Shown one piece after another: positions 33,938-45,320 of a stretch of 64,000 bases of DNA. The DNA is from an uncultured Paracoccus sp. (GTDB lineage Bacteria > Pseudomonadota > Alphaproteobacteria > Rhodobacterales > Rhodobacteraceae). Made by a program: the position numbers and the translations under genes. The first letter of the stretch is position 1. Each line of letters begins with the position of its first letter. Location of the stretch: positions 1-64,000 of the forward strand of contig NZ_CAMEFG010000009.1 of the NCBI RefSeq assembly GCF_945915435.1, written 5' to 3'. The notes under the pieces were generated by a model. That model did not search any database, had not been told where the DNA came from, and saw only the letters and a list, made by a program, of their open reading frames with translations.

Positions 33938-35061
33938 TTTACGCTCCCTTGTTGCGTTGTTACCGGGTCCAGCGCGCGCGCGTCGCGGGGATGCCAGCCG
34001 ATCTTGATCTGCTGGCCCGGCGACAGGCGCGTCTGGCCCAGGGTATTGCGGCATTTCATCACGAAATCATCGGATCCCGCGACGCGCAGCCGGGTGCGCA
34101 GGATATCCCCCATATAGACGACATCGCGCACCTCGGCGTCGATCGTATGGGCATCGGGGGGCATCATCTCGGGCTTGAACTCGACCCGTTCGGGCCGGAT
34201 CGAGACGGTCGTCGGCTGACCGTTTTCACGGATGTTGACGGCAGTGGCGTCGATCAGCGCGCCATTGGCCAGGCGGACCAGCGCATTGTCGCCGTCCAGC
34301 TTTTCGATAACACCGGGCAAGGCGTTGTTTTCACCGATGAAACCGGCGACGAAGCTGTTTTCCGGCGCCTCGTAAAGCGTGGCGGGGGGGGCAAGCTGCT
34401 GGATGCGGCCATCGTTGAAGACGGCGATGCGGTCGGACATGGTCAGCGCCTCGCCCTGGTCATGGGTGACATAGACGACGGTGATGCCGAGGCGTTCGTG
34501 CAAAGCCTTGATCTCGAACTGCATATGTTCGCGCAACTGCTTGTCCAGCGCGCCCAGCGGTTCATCCATCAGGACCAGCTTGGGATCGAAGACCAGCGCA
34601 CGGGCCAGCGCGATTCGCTGCTGCTGCCCGCCGGAAAGCTGGGCAGGGCGGCGATTGCGGAACTTGCCCATCTGGACCATGTCCAGCGCGCGCATGATGC
34701 GGGATTCACGCTCGACCTTGCCCATGCCGCGCACTTCCAGCGGGAAGGACAGGTTTTCGCCCACCGTCATATGCGGAAACAGCGCATAGTTCTGGAACAC
34801 CATCCCGATGCCGCGCTTGTGCGGCGGCACGTCGTTGATGTTGCGCCCGTCCAGGCGGATTTCGCCATGCGTGGCGGTCTCGAACCCCGCCAGCATCATC
34901 AGGCAGGTCGTCTTGCCCGACCCCGAAGGGCCAAGCATCGTCATGAACTCACCCTTGCCGATCTGAAGATTCAGATCCTTTACGACAAGCGACTGACCAT
35001 CATAGCTTTTCTGAACACGATCAAACACGACGAACGCATCGTCAGCCGAAGTCCTGGACAA
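33934..35061 (-). CDS. ABC transporter ATPase, PotA-like
   Basis: The ATPase has Walker A LGPSGSGKTTCL, Q-loop MVFQNYALFPHM, signature LSGGQQQRIALARAL, Walker B KLVLMDEPLGALD and the H-loop VTHDQGEALTMSD. A C-terminal TOBE-type domain carries VSIRPERVEF. No ATG gives a convincing start: the track uses 35127, with a poor ribosome site. I prefer TTG 35061 (AGGGGG nine bases upstream), which matches the usual family N-terminus DDAFVVFDRVQKSYDG. It heads the operon ATPase - binding protein - two permeases. Confidence 0.9.
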   Translation of the reverse strand: MSRTSADDAFVVFDRVQKSYDGQSLVVKDLNLQIGKGEFMTMLGPSGSGKTTCLMMLAGFETATHGEIRLDGRNINDVPPHKRGIGMVFQNYALFPHMTVGENLSFPLEVRGMGKVERESRIMRALDMVQMGKFRNRRPAQLSGGQQQRIALARALVFDPKLVLMDEPLGALDKQLREHMQFEIKALHERLGITVVYVTHDQGEALTMSDRIAVFNDGRIQQLAPPATLYEAPENSFVAGFIGENNALPGVIEKLDGDNALVRLANGALIDATAVNIRENGQPTTVSIRPERVEFKPEMMPPDAHTIDAEVRDVVYMGDILRTRLRVAGSDDFVMKCRNTLGQTRLSPGQQIKIGWHPRDARALDPVTTQQGSVN

Positions 35062-35207
35062 GATTGCGCGCCCCCTGTGGCCGTCTTTTTTCTGCGACTC
35101 CCAGACTATCGCCGGAGTTTGGCGCATTGCAACCGGCTTGTGGGATTACCGTTAAGTTCCGGTTGATTTCAGACGCGATCAGGGCAGATCCGGCGCGGCA
35201 TGACCGC

Positions 35208-36050
35208 CTAGACGGCAATGCCGTGGCGGCCTGCAAGGTCGGTGAAGAATTGCCACGCCACCCGGCCCGAGCGGGACCCGCGCGTGGCCTGCCACTCGAT
35301 GGCCTCGGCGCGCAGTTGATCGTCGTCGATGCCCAATCCATAGGCATCGCAATAGCCGCGCACCATCGCCAGGTATTCGTCCTGCGAACAGGGATGGAAC
35401 CCCAGCCACAGCCCGAAACGGTCCGAGAGCGAGACCTTTTCCTCGACCGCCTCGCCCGGATGGATGGCGGTGGCGCGTTCGTTGTCGATCATGTCGCGCG
35501 GCATCAGGTGGCGCCGGTTCGAGGTCGCGTAAAGCACCACGTTGGACGGCCGCCCCGAAATCCCGCCATCCAGCACGGCCTTGAGCGATTTATACTGCGT
35601 ATCGTCGTGGCTGAAGGACAGGTCGTCGGAAAACAGGATGAAACGCTTGTCCTCGGCCCTGGCCAGGATCGCCAGCAGCCGGGCGACCGAGCCAAGATCC
35701 TCGCGTGCGATCTCGACCAGGATCAGCGGCAGGCCCTCGCGCCGGGCCTCGGCATGGACGGCCTTGACCAGCGAGGATTTCCCCATCCCGCGCGCGCCCC
35801 ACAGCAGGGCGTTGTTCGCCGCATGGCCGCGCGCGAATTGCAGGGTGTTTTGCAACAGCGTGTCGCGGGCGCGGTCGATGCCGATCAGTTGCACCAGATC
35901 GACCCGGCTGACGCTGTCCACGGCCACCAGCCGGTCGGGATCGGGCTGCCAGACATAGGCCCCGGCTTCGGAAAAGGCAGGCGCGGGCGCGGGCGCGGGG
36001 GCCAGGCGCTCAAGCGCGTCGGCGATCCGGGCGAGGTATTCTTCAGACAT
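35208..36050 (-). CDS. DUF815 family AAA+ ATPase
   Basis: The 280-residue protein has Walker [18 protein letters not shown], Walker B-like [13 protein letters not shown], sensor 1 [15 protein letters not shown] and the long C-terminal [21 protein letters not shown] region of DUF815. The family's role is unclear. An (AP)n stretch (APAPAPAPA) follows the first helix. The start MSEEYLARI has AGGAAG upstream and overlaps the tatC stop by eight bases. It is the last gene of the tatABC operon. Confidence 0.88.
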   Translation of the reverse strand: MSEEYLARIADALERLAPAPAPAPAFSEAGAYVWQPDPDRLVAVDSVSRVDLVQLIGIDRARDTLLQNTLQFARGHAANNALLWGARGMGKSSLVKAVHAEARREGLPLILVEIAREDLGSVARLLAILARAEDKRFILFSDDLSFSHDDTQYKSLKAVLDGGISGRPSNVVLYATSNRRHLMPRDMIDNERATAIHPGEAVEEKVSLSDRFGLWLGFHPCSQDEYLAMVRGYCDAYGLGIDDDQLRAEAIEWQATRGSRSGRVAWQFFTDLAGRHGIAV

Positions 36051-36876
36051 CGGCTTCCTGTTCTTGCTGTTCGCGCTTTCGTTCGATCCGCCGGACAAGC
36101 TGGATCGAGATCTCGTATAGCGCATAGACCACCGTGAACAGCACGATCTGCGAGATCACGTCGGGCGGCGTGGCGACGGCGGCAAGGATCAGAATCCCCA
36201 CGACCGCATAGCGGCGGACCGAGGCAAGGCTGTGCGCGCTGACCAGCCCCGCCTTGCCCATCAGCGTCAGCGCCACGGGTAGCTGGAAGCTGAGCCCGAA
36301 GGCCAGCAGGAACTTGATCGTCAGGTTCAGGTATTCCTGCATCGAGCCCTGGAAGGCGATCCCGGCGACGTTGCCGGTCGTCGTCACCTCATCCGCCGTG
36401 GCCACGACCGGGGCCTGCTGGAAGCTGAGGAAGAAGGTGTAGGCCATCGGCAGGATGACGTAATAGGCGAAGGCCGCCCCGATCAGGAACATCACCGGCG
36501 AGGCGACCAGGAACGGCAGGAATGCGGCCTTTTCCGAACGGTAAAGCCCCGGCGCGACGAAACGCCAAAGCTGATAGCCGATCACCGGAAAGGCCAGGAC
36601 GAAACCGCCGAAGAACGAGATGTTGATGGCCGTGAAGAAACCTTCCTGCAATTTGATGATCTGCAACTGGCAATTCTGCCCCCGCACCTCGAGCGCGGAA
36701 CAGATCGGCTGCGTCAGGAAGTTGTAGATCGGCTTCCACACCGTATAGCACAGCACCATCGCGACGATGAAGGCCACCACCGCCCAGATGATGCGGCTGC
36801 GCAATTCGGCCAGATGCTCGATAAGGGGGGCGGCGCTGTCGTCGATGTCGTCCTGGGTCGAAGCGTTCTTGGCCAA
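36043..36876 (-). CDS. tatC: Twin-arginine translocase subunit TatC
   Basis: The 277-residue inner-membrane protein recognises the Tat signal peptide. It has six transmembrane helices, [20 protein letters not shown] at the N-terminus, and [21 protein letters not shown] and [27 protein letters not shown] in the C-terminal half. The C-terminus is basic ([12 protein letters not shown]). It starts two bases after tatB; the SUOX-fold protein at 8.2 kb is one likely client. Confidence 0.96.
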   Translation of the reverse strand: MAKNASTQDDIDDSAAPLIEHLAELRSRIIWAVVAFIVAMVLCYTVWKPIYNFLTQPICSALEVRGQNCQLQIIKLQEGFFTAINISFFGGFVLAFPVIGYQLWRFVAPGLYRSEKAAFLPFLVASPVMFLIGAAFAYYVILPMAYTFFLSFQQAPVVATADEVTTTGNVAGIAFQGSMQEYLNLTIKFLLAFGLSFQLPVALTLMGKAGLVSAHSLASVRRYAVVGILILAAVATPPDVISQIVLFTVVYALYEISIQLVRRIERKREQQEQEADV

Positions 36877-36877
36877 G

Positions 36878-37396
36878 TCAGCGATCTTTCATGTCCGAAC
36901 GGCGTATCGCATGGATGCGGCGGCGCGATTGGCTGGCGGCGGCATCCTGTCCGTCGGCGGTTTGTGCCGGGGCGTCTTGTGTCTGGGCATCCGCAGGTTT
37001 TTCGGCGGCCCTTGCAGGGGCGGCGGGCGGCACGGGCGCCGCCGGATCGGGCTTGACCGCATCGGCCTGCCCCTTGCCCTGCGCGCCGTTGCCATTGGCC
37101 AGCGGGCGCGAGGGTTCCCATTTCTCGAACTTGTCCACCGCGCGGTCCAGCGCGTCGAGGCCAAGCGATTTCTTCGATGTCAGCGATTTGACGTCCTTGA
37201 GGCTTTTCGCCGCCTCGTCCACGCCGGCCTCGCGGGCGGCATCTTCCATCGCCGAAGAAAACTCGCGCGCCATCTGCCGGGCGCGCCCGGTCAGCCGCCC
37301 CAATGTGCGGAAAAGCTGCGGCAGTTCCTTGGGGCCGATAACGATCAGCGCGACGATGCCGATCAGCATCAGCTCGCTCCAGCCGACGTCAAGCAT
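36878..37396 (-). CDS. tatB: Twin-arginine translocase subunit TatB
   Basis: The 172-residue protein has the N-terminal helix [35 protein letters not shown] with the conserved glycine-proline hinge, then an amphipathic helix. A long Pro/Ala/Gln-rich tail (about 90-170) follows. It begins 18 bases after tatA and pairs with TatC as the signal receptor. Confidence 0.95.
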   Translation of the reverse strand: MLDVGWSELMLIGIVALIVIGPKELPQLFRTLGRLTGRARQMAREFSSAMEDAAREAGVDEAAKSLKDVKSLTSKKSLGLDALDRAVDKFEKWEPSRPLANGNGAQGKGQADAVKPDPAAPVPPAAPARAAEKPADAQTQDAPAQTADGQDAAASQSRRRIHAIRRSDMKDR

Positions 37397-37414
37397 GGGA
37401 CAACCTTTCCAGGA

Positions 37415-37648
37415 TCAGCCTTGGTCGGTCGTCTTGGGCGTCACGTCGCGCGCCTTTTCGCCCGGAACGTCGCGCAGCGCGTCCTCGGTGCTTTCGATTT
37501 CCTTGTTGCCTTCGCTCACGCCCTTCTTGAAGGCGGTGATTCCCTTCCCGACCTCACCCATCAGCGAGGACACCTTGCCCTTGCCGAAAAGCACGAGCAC
37601 AACCACCGCGATAAGCAGAAGGCCGGGGATACCGATATTGTTCAGCAT
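37415..37648 (-). CDS. tatA: Twin-arginine translocase subunit TatA
   Basis: The 77-residue pore subunit has MLNNIGIPGLLLIAVVVLVLFGKGKVSSLMGEVGKGITAFKKGVSEG, the membrane helix, FGKGK hinge and amphipathic helix of the family, then an acidic tail. The start at 37648 has AAGGAG seven bases upstream; the track's version has 14 extra residues. It is first in tatA-tatB-tatC-DUF815. Confidence 0.96.
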   Translation of the reverse strand: MLNNIGIPGLLLIAVVVLVLFGKGKVSSLMGEVGKGITAFKKGVSEGNKEIESTEDALRDVPGEKARDVTPKTTDQG

Positions 37649-37894
37649 GATTTGCTCCTTGCCGGGCGAACTGGCGGCCCGGTCACTCATTTAAGATGTC
37701 GCGGCGCGGAATGCAAAACCCGAATGCGTGAATTTGCAACCTTGATCGGGTGCCCGGCCATATCCCGATGCATGATAACATGGCTTGGCATCGGATACAT
37801 GGCGCGCGATAAACGGGCATGATGTCAGCTTCCTGCGCCAACCTTGCGATCTCACGCCCCGCACCGGAAAGGCGCGGTCATGAAGGTGGGCGTC

Positions 37895-38470
37895 ATGGGC
37901 GATGAATTCGGTCGGCTGGCCTATCTGGTCCTGCTGCTGGTCGCCATCGGCGGCTTCGTCCTGGTCGAGTTCCGCCAGCGCCCCGGCCAGGCGTCGCGCC
38001 AGATGCTGGCCTGGGTGCTGATCTTCGTCGGCGTCGTCGCCGCCGCCGGGCTGTGGGAAGATTTCTCGAATCGCGCCGCCCCGCGCCAGCAGGTGCTGGA
38101 GGGTGGGCGGATCGAGATCCCGCGCAGCCGTGACGGCCACTATCACCTGGCGGCGAAACTGAACGGCACCCCGGTCCGCTTCGTCGTCGATACCGGCGCC
38201 ACCACCATCGCGCTGTCGCGCCGCGACGCCGAACGGATCGGGATCGACACGGACGGGCTGGCCTATATCGGGCAGGCGCGGACGGCCAACGGGCTGGTGC
38301 AGACGGCGCCGGTGATGATCGACAGCTTCCGCATCGGCGATATCGCCGACGACCGCGTGATGGCGGTGGTGATCGACGGCGAGATGGAGCTGTCGTTGCT
38401 GGGGATGACCTATCTCAGCCGCTTCGCCCGCGTCAGCATGGAGGCCGACCGCCTGCTGCTGGAACGCTAG
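37895..38470 (+). CDS. Membrane-anchored retropepsin-like aspartic protease
   Basis: The 191-residue protein has two N-terminal hydrophobic segments (LAYLVLLLVAIGGFVLV and MLAWVLIFVGVVAAAGLW) and one retropepsin-like domain. The domain has VRFVVDTGATTIALSRRDAERIGI (the DTGA catalytic Asp) and LLGMTYLSRFARVSME. One such domain per chain implies a homodimer, as in retroviral protease. Substrate unknown. ATG 37880 is an alternative start; MGDEFGRLAYL better fits what I recall of relatives. Divergent from tatA. Confidence 0.85.
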   Translation: MGDEFGRLAYLVLLLVAIGGFVLVEFRQRPGQASRQMLAWVLIFVGVVAAAGLWEDFSNRAAPRQQVLEGGRIEIPRSRDGHYHLAAKLNGTPVRFVVDTGATTIALSRRDAERIGIDTDGLAYIGQARTANGLVQTAPVMIDSFRIGDIADDRVMAVVIDGEMELSLLGMTYLSRFARVSMEADRLLLER

Positions 38471-38473
38471 CGG

Positions 38474-38923
38474 CTACTGCCTGCGCTGCCAGCGCCCCGA
38501 AGCTTCGGACCAGTATTGCGCCTCTACCCCCTGCCCGGTCAGGTCGCGCCATTGCTGGCGCGCGACGTCCAGCGCGGCGTCGTCGTTCCCGTCGAAAAGG
38601 ATGCAGACCCGTTCCAGCGCCGTGCAATCCTGCGCGGCGACCGCGACCCCTTCGATGGCGATCAGGCAGGCGGGCAGGTTCGTCGCGGGCTGGTCCGGCA
38701 GGGTCAGCAGCACGGGCTGGCGCGCATCATGCGGCCCGCCGGCAAGACCGTGGGGCAAGAACCCCTCGCCCTGCCAGAGCCGCTGGTCCAGCGCGGCCAG
38801 CGTCCCGGCGCTGCGGCCCCGCAACTCGACCCGCCATCCGGCGTCCAGGCTCTTGCCGATCAGCACCGGCAAGAGCGCTTCGGGCGCCGAGCGGGTCAGG
38901 TGATAGAACAGCGCCGCGCCCAC
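38474..38923 (-). CDS. holC: DNA polymerase III subunit chi
   Basis: The 149-residue protein shows the chi pattern: ALFYHLTRSAPEALLPVLIGKSLDAGWRVELRG, LDQRLWQGEGFLPHGLAGG and LERVCILFDGND. Chi links the clamp loader to SSB at the replication fork. It follows pepA by four bases, a conserved pepA-holC pair in alphaproteobacteria. Confidence 0.93.
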   Translation of the reverse strand: MGAALFYHLTRSAPEALLPVLIGKSLDAGWRVELRGRSAGTLAALDQRLWQGEGFLPHGLAGGPHDARQPVLLTLPDQPATNLPACLIAIEGVAVAAQDCTALERVCILFDGNDDAALDVARQQWRDLTGQGVEAQYWSEASGRWQRRQ

Positions 38924-38927
38924 GACC

Positions 38928-40502
<1,575 letters not shown>

Positions 40503-40628
40503 CTGTGGCTCTCGCGGAAAATTTCGTCAGGGGAAAACCTAGTGCCCAAGTCCGCCCTTGACCAGAGCCGGGACTTCCCCAATCGCTTGGCAGAGGTTAA
40601 GCAGACCGCGACCCTTCTGCAGGACGAC

Positions 40629-41765
40629 ATGCCGCGTATCGACCGTTATATTCTGTCGCAGTTCCTGACGCTGTTCGGGTTCTTCGCGCTGGTGCTGGTT
40701 TCGGTCTACTGGATCAACCGCGCCGTTTCGCTGTTCGAGCAACTGATCTCGGACGGGCAGACCGCACTGGTGGTGCTGGAGTTCACGGCGCTGACCCTGC
40801 CGCTTGTGATCTCGGTCGTGCTGCCGATCGCGGCCTTCGCGGCGGCGGCCTATGGCACCAACCGGCTGTCGGGCGAATCGGAACTGGTGGCGATGCAGGC
40901 GGCGGGCATGTCGCCCTTCCGGCTGGCGCGCCCGGTGCTGGTTTACGGCCTGATCGTCGCCACCATGTCGGCGGCGCTGGTCCACGGGCTGGTGCCGATG
41001 GCGCGCGCCCATATGGCCGACCGGCAGGCGCAACTGGCCGAAAACGTCACCGCCCAGTTCCTGCGCCCCGGCATGTTCCAGTTCCCGGCCGAGGGGCTGA
41101 CGCTGTATATCCGCGACATCGCGGCGGACGGGCGGCTGCGCGACATGTTCTTTGAAGACACCCGCGACCCGGACAACCAGACGACCTATTCCGCGTCCGA
41201 AGCGCTGCTGATCCGTTCCGACAGCGGGCCGGTGCTGGTGATGATGCAAGGCTCGATGCAGGTGCTGGAACGGCGCGGCGGCGAACAGCGGCTGTCGCTG
41301 ACGCGCTTTGCCAACATGTCGCTGGACATCGGCAGCGCCATCGGTCCCTCGAACGCACGCAAGCGCGACCTGCGCGCCTATTCCACCCCCGCCCTGCTGG
41401 CGGCGGGGCCCGAGTTGTTGCAGGCGACCGGCGCCAGCCCCGACAAGGCCCGCGCCGAGGCGTTCGAGCGGATCGCCAGGCCGCTGCTGTCCCCCGTCGC
41501 CGCCATGCTGGGCTTTGCCATGCTGCTTCTGGGCGGCTACAGCCGCTTCGGCGTCTGGCGGCAACTGGTCTGGTCGGTGGTGGCGCTGATCCTGGTGCAG
41601 TTCCTGGACACGGCGGCGGCCAACCAGGTCGCGCGCGACGCGACGCGCTGGCCGCTGGCCTTCCTGCCCTCGGCCGTGGGGGCGGCGATCGGGTTCGGCG
41701 CGCTGTGGTGGGCCGCCCGGCCCCGGCGCGTCGCGCGGCCCGCGGCGCAGGGGGCGCGGCCATGA
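40629..41765 (+). CDS. lptF: LPS export permease LptF
   Basis: The 378-residue inner-membrane subunit of the LptB2FG transporter starts MPRIDRYILSQFLTLFGFFALVLVSVYWINRAVSLFEQLI and has six membrane helices around a periplasmic beta-jellyroll (about 130-250). The GTNRLSGESELVAMQAAGMSP coupling helix contacts LptB. I start at 40629, not at 38946; the 939-residue ORF is an antisense frame over pepA that happens to join. The lptF stop overlaps the lptG start. Confidence 0.94.
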   Translation: MPRIDRYILSQFLTLFGFFALVLVSVYWINRAVSLFEQLISDGQTALVVLEFTALTLPLVISVVLPIAAFAAAAYGTNRLSGESELVAMQAAGMSPFRLARPVLVYGLIVATMSAALVHGLVPMARAHMADRQAQLAENVTAQFLRPGMFQFPAEGLTLYIRDIAADGRLRDMFFEDTRDPDNQTTYSASEALLIRSDSGPVLVMMQGSMQVLERRGGEQRLSLTRFANMSLDIGSAIGPSNARKRDLRAYSTPALLAAGPELLQATGASPDKARAEAFERIARPLLSPVAAMLGFAMLLLGGYSRFGVWRQLVWSVVALILVQFLDTAAANQVARDATRWPLAFLPSAVGAAIGFGALWWAARPRRVARPAAQGARP

Positions 41766-42883
41766 TCCTGTCGGCCTATCTTGCACGGCGCTTTGCGCGG
41801 CTTCTGGTGCTGATCGCGCTGATCTTCCTGGCGATCCTGTTCCTGGTCGAGATGGTCGAGCAGGTCCGCCGCTTTGCCGATGAAAACATCGGGCTGAGCG
41901 GCGCGGCGCATCTGTCGATCCTCAACATCACCGGCAGCTTCTACGCCATCCTGCCGCTGATCACCGTGCTGGCGGGGATCGCGCTTTTCGTGAACCTGTC
42001 GCGGACGTCCGAGATGGTGGCGATCCGCGCCTCGGGGCGGTCGGGGATGCGGGCGGTGGCCTCGCCCGCCATCACGGCGATGCTGTTCGGCGTGCTGTCC
42101 GTCGCCATCCTGAACCCGATGGTCGCCGCGACCTCCAAGCAATACGACGCGCTGGTGGCCGGGATCCAGTCGGGCGACCGCGACACCATCAGCCTTGGCG
42201 ATTCCGAGGTCTGGCTGCGCCAGAGCCTCAGCTTCACCCGCCCCGGCGGGCAGGCCGAAAGCGGGCAGATCGTCATCCGGGCAAGCCGCGCAAGCCCCGA
42301 TGCGGCGACACTTTACGACGCGACCTTCATGCTGTTCACGCCGACCGAAGGGCCGGTCGGACGCATCGACGCGCGCGAGGCGCGGCTGTCGAACGGAAAC
42401 TGGCTGCTGACGGATGCCAAGGAATGGCCGCTGACCGCGCCCAACCCCGAAACCGCCGCGCGGGTGCTGGACAGTTTCGAGATCCCGACCGAACTGACCG
42501 CCGAACGCATCCGCGACGGCTTCGGCCAGCCCGATTCGGTCCCGGTCTGGCAGTTGCCCGGCTATATCGCCACGCTGGAGGCCGCGGGCTTTTCCGCACA
42601 GCGCCACAAGGTCTGGTTCCAGATGGAACTGGCGCGGCCCCTGCTGATGGCCGCGATGATCCTGATCGCGGCGGTCTTTACCATGCGGCACATCCGGGGG
42701 CGCAAGATGGGCACGCTGGTCCTGGCCGCCTTCGCCTGCGGGATCGTCCTGTTCTTCTTTCGCAACATGGCGCAGGTGCTGGGCGACAATGGCGATATCC
42801 CGCCCCTCCTGGCAGGATGGGCACCGCCGCTGGTGGGGCTGCTCTTCGCGCTTGGCGCCCTGCTGCAACTGGAGGACGGCTGA
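41762..42883 (+). CDS. lptG: LPS export permease LptG
   Basis: The 373-residue partner of LptF begins MILSAYLARRFARLLVLIALIFLAILFLVEMVEQVRRF and has the coupling segment FVNLSRTSEMVAIRASGRSGMRAV, a periplasmic domain and three C-terminal helices including MRHIRGRKMGTLVLAAFACGIVLFFFRNMAQVLG. It overlaps lptF by ATGA and lptD by one base (TGATG). No lptB is in the window. Confidence 0.94.
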   Translation: MILSAYLARRFARLLVLIALIFLAILFLVEMVEQVRRFADENIGLSGAAHLSILNITGSFYAILPLITVLAGIALFVNLSRTSEMVAIRASGRSGMRAVASPAITAMLFGVLSVAILNPMVAATSKQYDALVAGIQSGDRDTISLGDSEVWLRQSLSFTRPGGQAESGQIVIRASRASPDAATLYDATFMLFTPTEGPVGRIDAREARLSNGNWLLTDAKEWPLTAPNPETAARVLDSFEIPTELTAERIRDGFGQPDSVPVWQLPGYIATLEAAGFSAQRHKVWFQMELARPLLMAAMILIAAVFTMRHIRGRKMGTLVLAAFACGIVLFFFRNMAQVLGDNGDIPPLLAGWAPPLVGLLFALGALLQLEDG

Positions 42884-45288
42884 TGGCCGCAAAAGGCTTT
42901 TCTGCACCCGCCCCGATCCTGGCCCTGGCGCTGGCCGCCTGCGGCTGGACGCTGGCCCCGCAGGCCACCCTTGCGCAGGCCGTCCCACCCGACGCCGCCG
43001 CCCCCCTTGCGGGGGTCCCGGCCACGGTGGCGCCCATCCGCCCTGTCCCGCAACCGCCGCGCCCCGGCGGACCCGCGCTGGCCCCGACGGAAAGCCTCCA
43101 TCTCGGCGAACGCACGGGCGACGGCACCACCGGCCTGACCCTGCCCCGCCCCTTGCGGGTGGCCCAGCCCGAGATCCGCATCTCGCGGCCCGAACCCGCC
43201 GACGGCACCGCCGCCACCATCCTGGCCGAGGATCTTTCGCTGTCGCCCGACCGCACCCTGACCGCCTCGGGCGGGGTAGTGGTGTGGTATCAGGGCACGC
43301 GGCTGGTGGCGCAGCAGGTGGTCTACGACGGCCAGTCCGGGGGCGTGACGCTGCGCGGGCCGATCCACATATCGCAGCCCGCGCTGGCAGGTAGCACCGA
43401 CGAGGCGGTCCTGATCGCCGAGGCCGCCCAGCTTGAACCCAACATGCAGGACGGCATCCTGCGCGGCGCCCGCCTGCTGCTTGCGCGAGAGCTGCAACTG
43501 GCCGCCGCCGAGGCCCACCGCAGCCAGGACGGCCGCCTGACCACGCTGGACCGGGTGGTGGCATCCAGTTGCCGGGTCTGCGCCTCGGACCCGACGCCGC
43601 TGTGGGAAATCCGCGCGCGCCGGATCACCCATGACGCGCTGACGCGGCAACTTCATTTCGACAATCCGCAATTCCGCGCCTTCGGCATCCCGCTGGCCGC
43701 ACTGCCCGCCATGACCGCGCCCGACCCCACGGTCGAGCGGATGACCGGCCTTCTGCGCCCGCAGTTCCGCACGACCTCGCGGCTGGGTTTCGGCATCAAG
43801 CTGCCCTATTTCGTGACGCTTGGCGATCACGCCGACGTCACCCTGACGCCCTACCTGTCCACCAGCCGCACCCGCACGCTGGACCTGCGCTATCGCCACG
43901 CCTTCCGCAACGGCGTGATGGAATGGGACGGCGCGTTGTCGCGCGACGACATCCGCCAGGGCGAAACGCGCGGCTACCTGTTCGGCGCGGGCCAGTTCAT
44001 GCTGCCGCGCGGCTACCGCCTGACCGGCCAGATCCAGTCGGTCAGCGACCGCTCTTATCTGCTGGACTACGGCATCACCGACGCCGACCGGCTATGGAGC
44101 GGGCTGATGATCGACCGCGTCCGCCGCGACCGCTTCTTCTTCGCCCGCGCGGGAAAATACGAATCCCTGCGCGACGAGGCGGACGAGGCCAACGACCCCA
44201 ACCGCGTCGTGGACGTGATGTGGCACCGCCGCTGGCGGCCCGCGCTGATCGGCGGAGAGGCGGGCTTCGAATGGTCTCTGCATGGCCATCGCCGCCGCTC
44301 GTCGCAGGACATCACGGGGCGCGACGGGGTGCGCGGCTCGGTCTCGCTGGACTGGCGGCGCAGCCAGATCCTGCCGCATGGCTTCGTCGGCGCGGTGCAG
44401 ACCAGCATCGATGCCGATGTCTACCGCATCCGGCAGGACAGCCGCTTCGACGACTGGTTCATGCGCATCGACCCGGTTCTGGCAACGGAACTGCGCTGGC
44501 CGCTGATTCGCAGCGATGGGGGCGCCACCCATATCCTGGAACCCGTCGTGCAACTGGTCTGGTCGCGCCGTTCAGACTGGGGCGACGATATCCCCAACGA
44601 GGACAGCCACCTGATCGAGTTCGACGAGGGGAACCTTTTCTCCCTCAACCGCTTTCCGGGGTGGGATGCGCGGGAAACCGGGCTGCGCGCCAACCTGGGG
44701 CTAAGCTGGACCCGGCTGGACCGCGACGGCTCGACCCTGTCGCTGACGGCGGGCCGCGTGATCCGCAGCCGCACCGATCCGGCCTTCGCGAATTCCTCGG
44801 CGCTGGACGGGCGGCGCTCGGACTGGCTGCTGGCGGCGCAATACAGCCACCCCGACGGGCTGGCCATCGCCAACCGCGCCCTGTTCGACGATTCCCTGTC
44901 GATCAGCCGCAACGACCTGCGGCTTGGCTGGGCGCGCCCCGACCTGCAACTGTCGGCGGGCTACCTGTGGATGACCAGCGACGCGCTGGAAGGGCGCGAG
45001 GATCGGGTGTCCGAACTGACCACCACCGGCGGCTGGCAGATCGCGGACGGCTGGTGGGGCATCGCCGAGACGCGCTATGATTTCGTCGCCGACCGCGCGC
45101 AGAAGGCCCTGCTGGGGCTGGAATATCGCAACGAATGCGTGTCGCTGGAAATGGCGGTCGAGCGGCGCTTTACCTCGTCCGACGAACTGCGGCCCGAAAC
45201 CTCGTTCGAGCTGGGTATCCGCCTGGCAGGCTTCGGCAGCCAGAAAGATATCCGCGGAACGGTGGCGCGGCGCGCCTGCCTGCGCTAA
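42883..45288 (+). CDS. lptD: LPS assembly outer-membrane protein LptD
   Basis: The 801-residue precursor receives LPS from the periplasmic bridge and inserts it in the outer membrane. It has a Pro-rich N-terminus, an OstA-like jellyroll (about 100-260: ILAEDLSLSPDRTLTASGGVVVWYQGTRLVAQQVVYDGQSG) and a long beta-barrel with alternating aromatic strands. CRVC in SSCRVCASD and two Cys near the C-terminus (NECVSL, RRACLR) could form the LptD inter-domain disulfides. The N-terminus reads ALALAACGW, a lipobox-like LAAC that may be fortuitous. It is coupled to lptG. Confidence 0.93.
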   Translation: MAAKGFSAPAPILALALAACGWTLAPQATLAQAVPPDAAAPLAGVPATVAPIRPVPQPPRPGGPALAPTESLHLGERTGDGTTGLTLPRPLRVAQPEIRISRPEPADGTAATILAEDLSLSPDRTLTASGGVVVWYQGTRLVAQQVVYDGQSGGVTLRGPIHISQPALAGSTDEAVLIAEAAQLEPNMQDGILRGARLLLARELQLAAAEAHRSQDGRLTTLDRVVASSCRVCASDPTPLWEIRARRITHDALTRQLHFDNPQFRAFGIPLAALPAMTAPDPTVERMTGLLRPQFRTTSRLGFGIKLPYFVTLGDHADVTLTPYLSTSRTRTLDLRYRHAFRNGVMEWDGALSRDDIRQGETRGYLFGAGQFMLPRGYRLTGQIQSVSDRSYLLDYGITDADRLWSGLMIDRVRRDRFFFARAGKYESLRDEADEANDPNRVVDVMWHRRWRPALIGGEAGFEWSLHGHRRRSSQDITGRDGVRGSVSLDWRRSQILPHGFVGAVQTSIDADVYRIRQDSRFDDWFMRIDPVLATELRWPLIRSDGGATHILEPVVQLVWSRRSDWGDDIPNEDSHLIEFDEGNLFSLNRFPGWDARETGLRANLGLSWTRLDRDGSTLSLTAGRVIRSRTDPAFANSSALDGRRSDWLLAAQYSHPDGLAIANRALFDDSLSISRNDLRLGWARPDLQLSAGYLWMTSDALEGREDRVSELTTTGGWQIADGWWGIAETRYDFVADRAQKALLGLEYRNECVSLEMAVERRFTSSDELRPETSFELGIRLAGFGSQKDIRGTVARRACLR

Positions 45289-45320
45289 TGTCCGGCCAAA
45301 CAATGCTGCGAGGGGTTTTC

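Noticed and set aside
41537-43564. 675-codon minus-strand ORF over lptF/lptG/lptD
   Set aside because: Arg/Gly/Pro/His-rich shadow of an intact operon with clear coding motifs on the plus strand.
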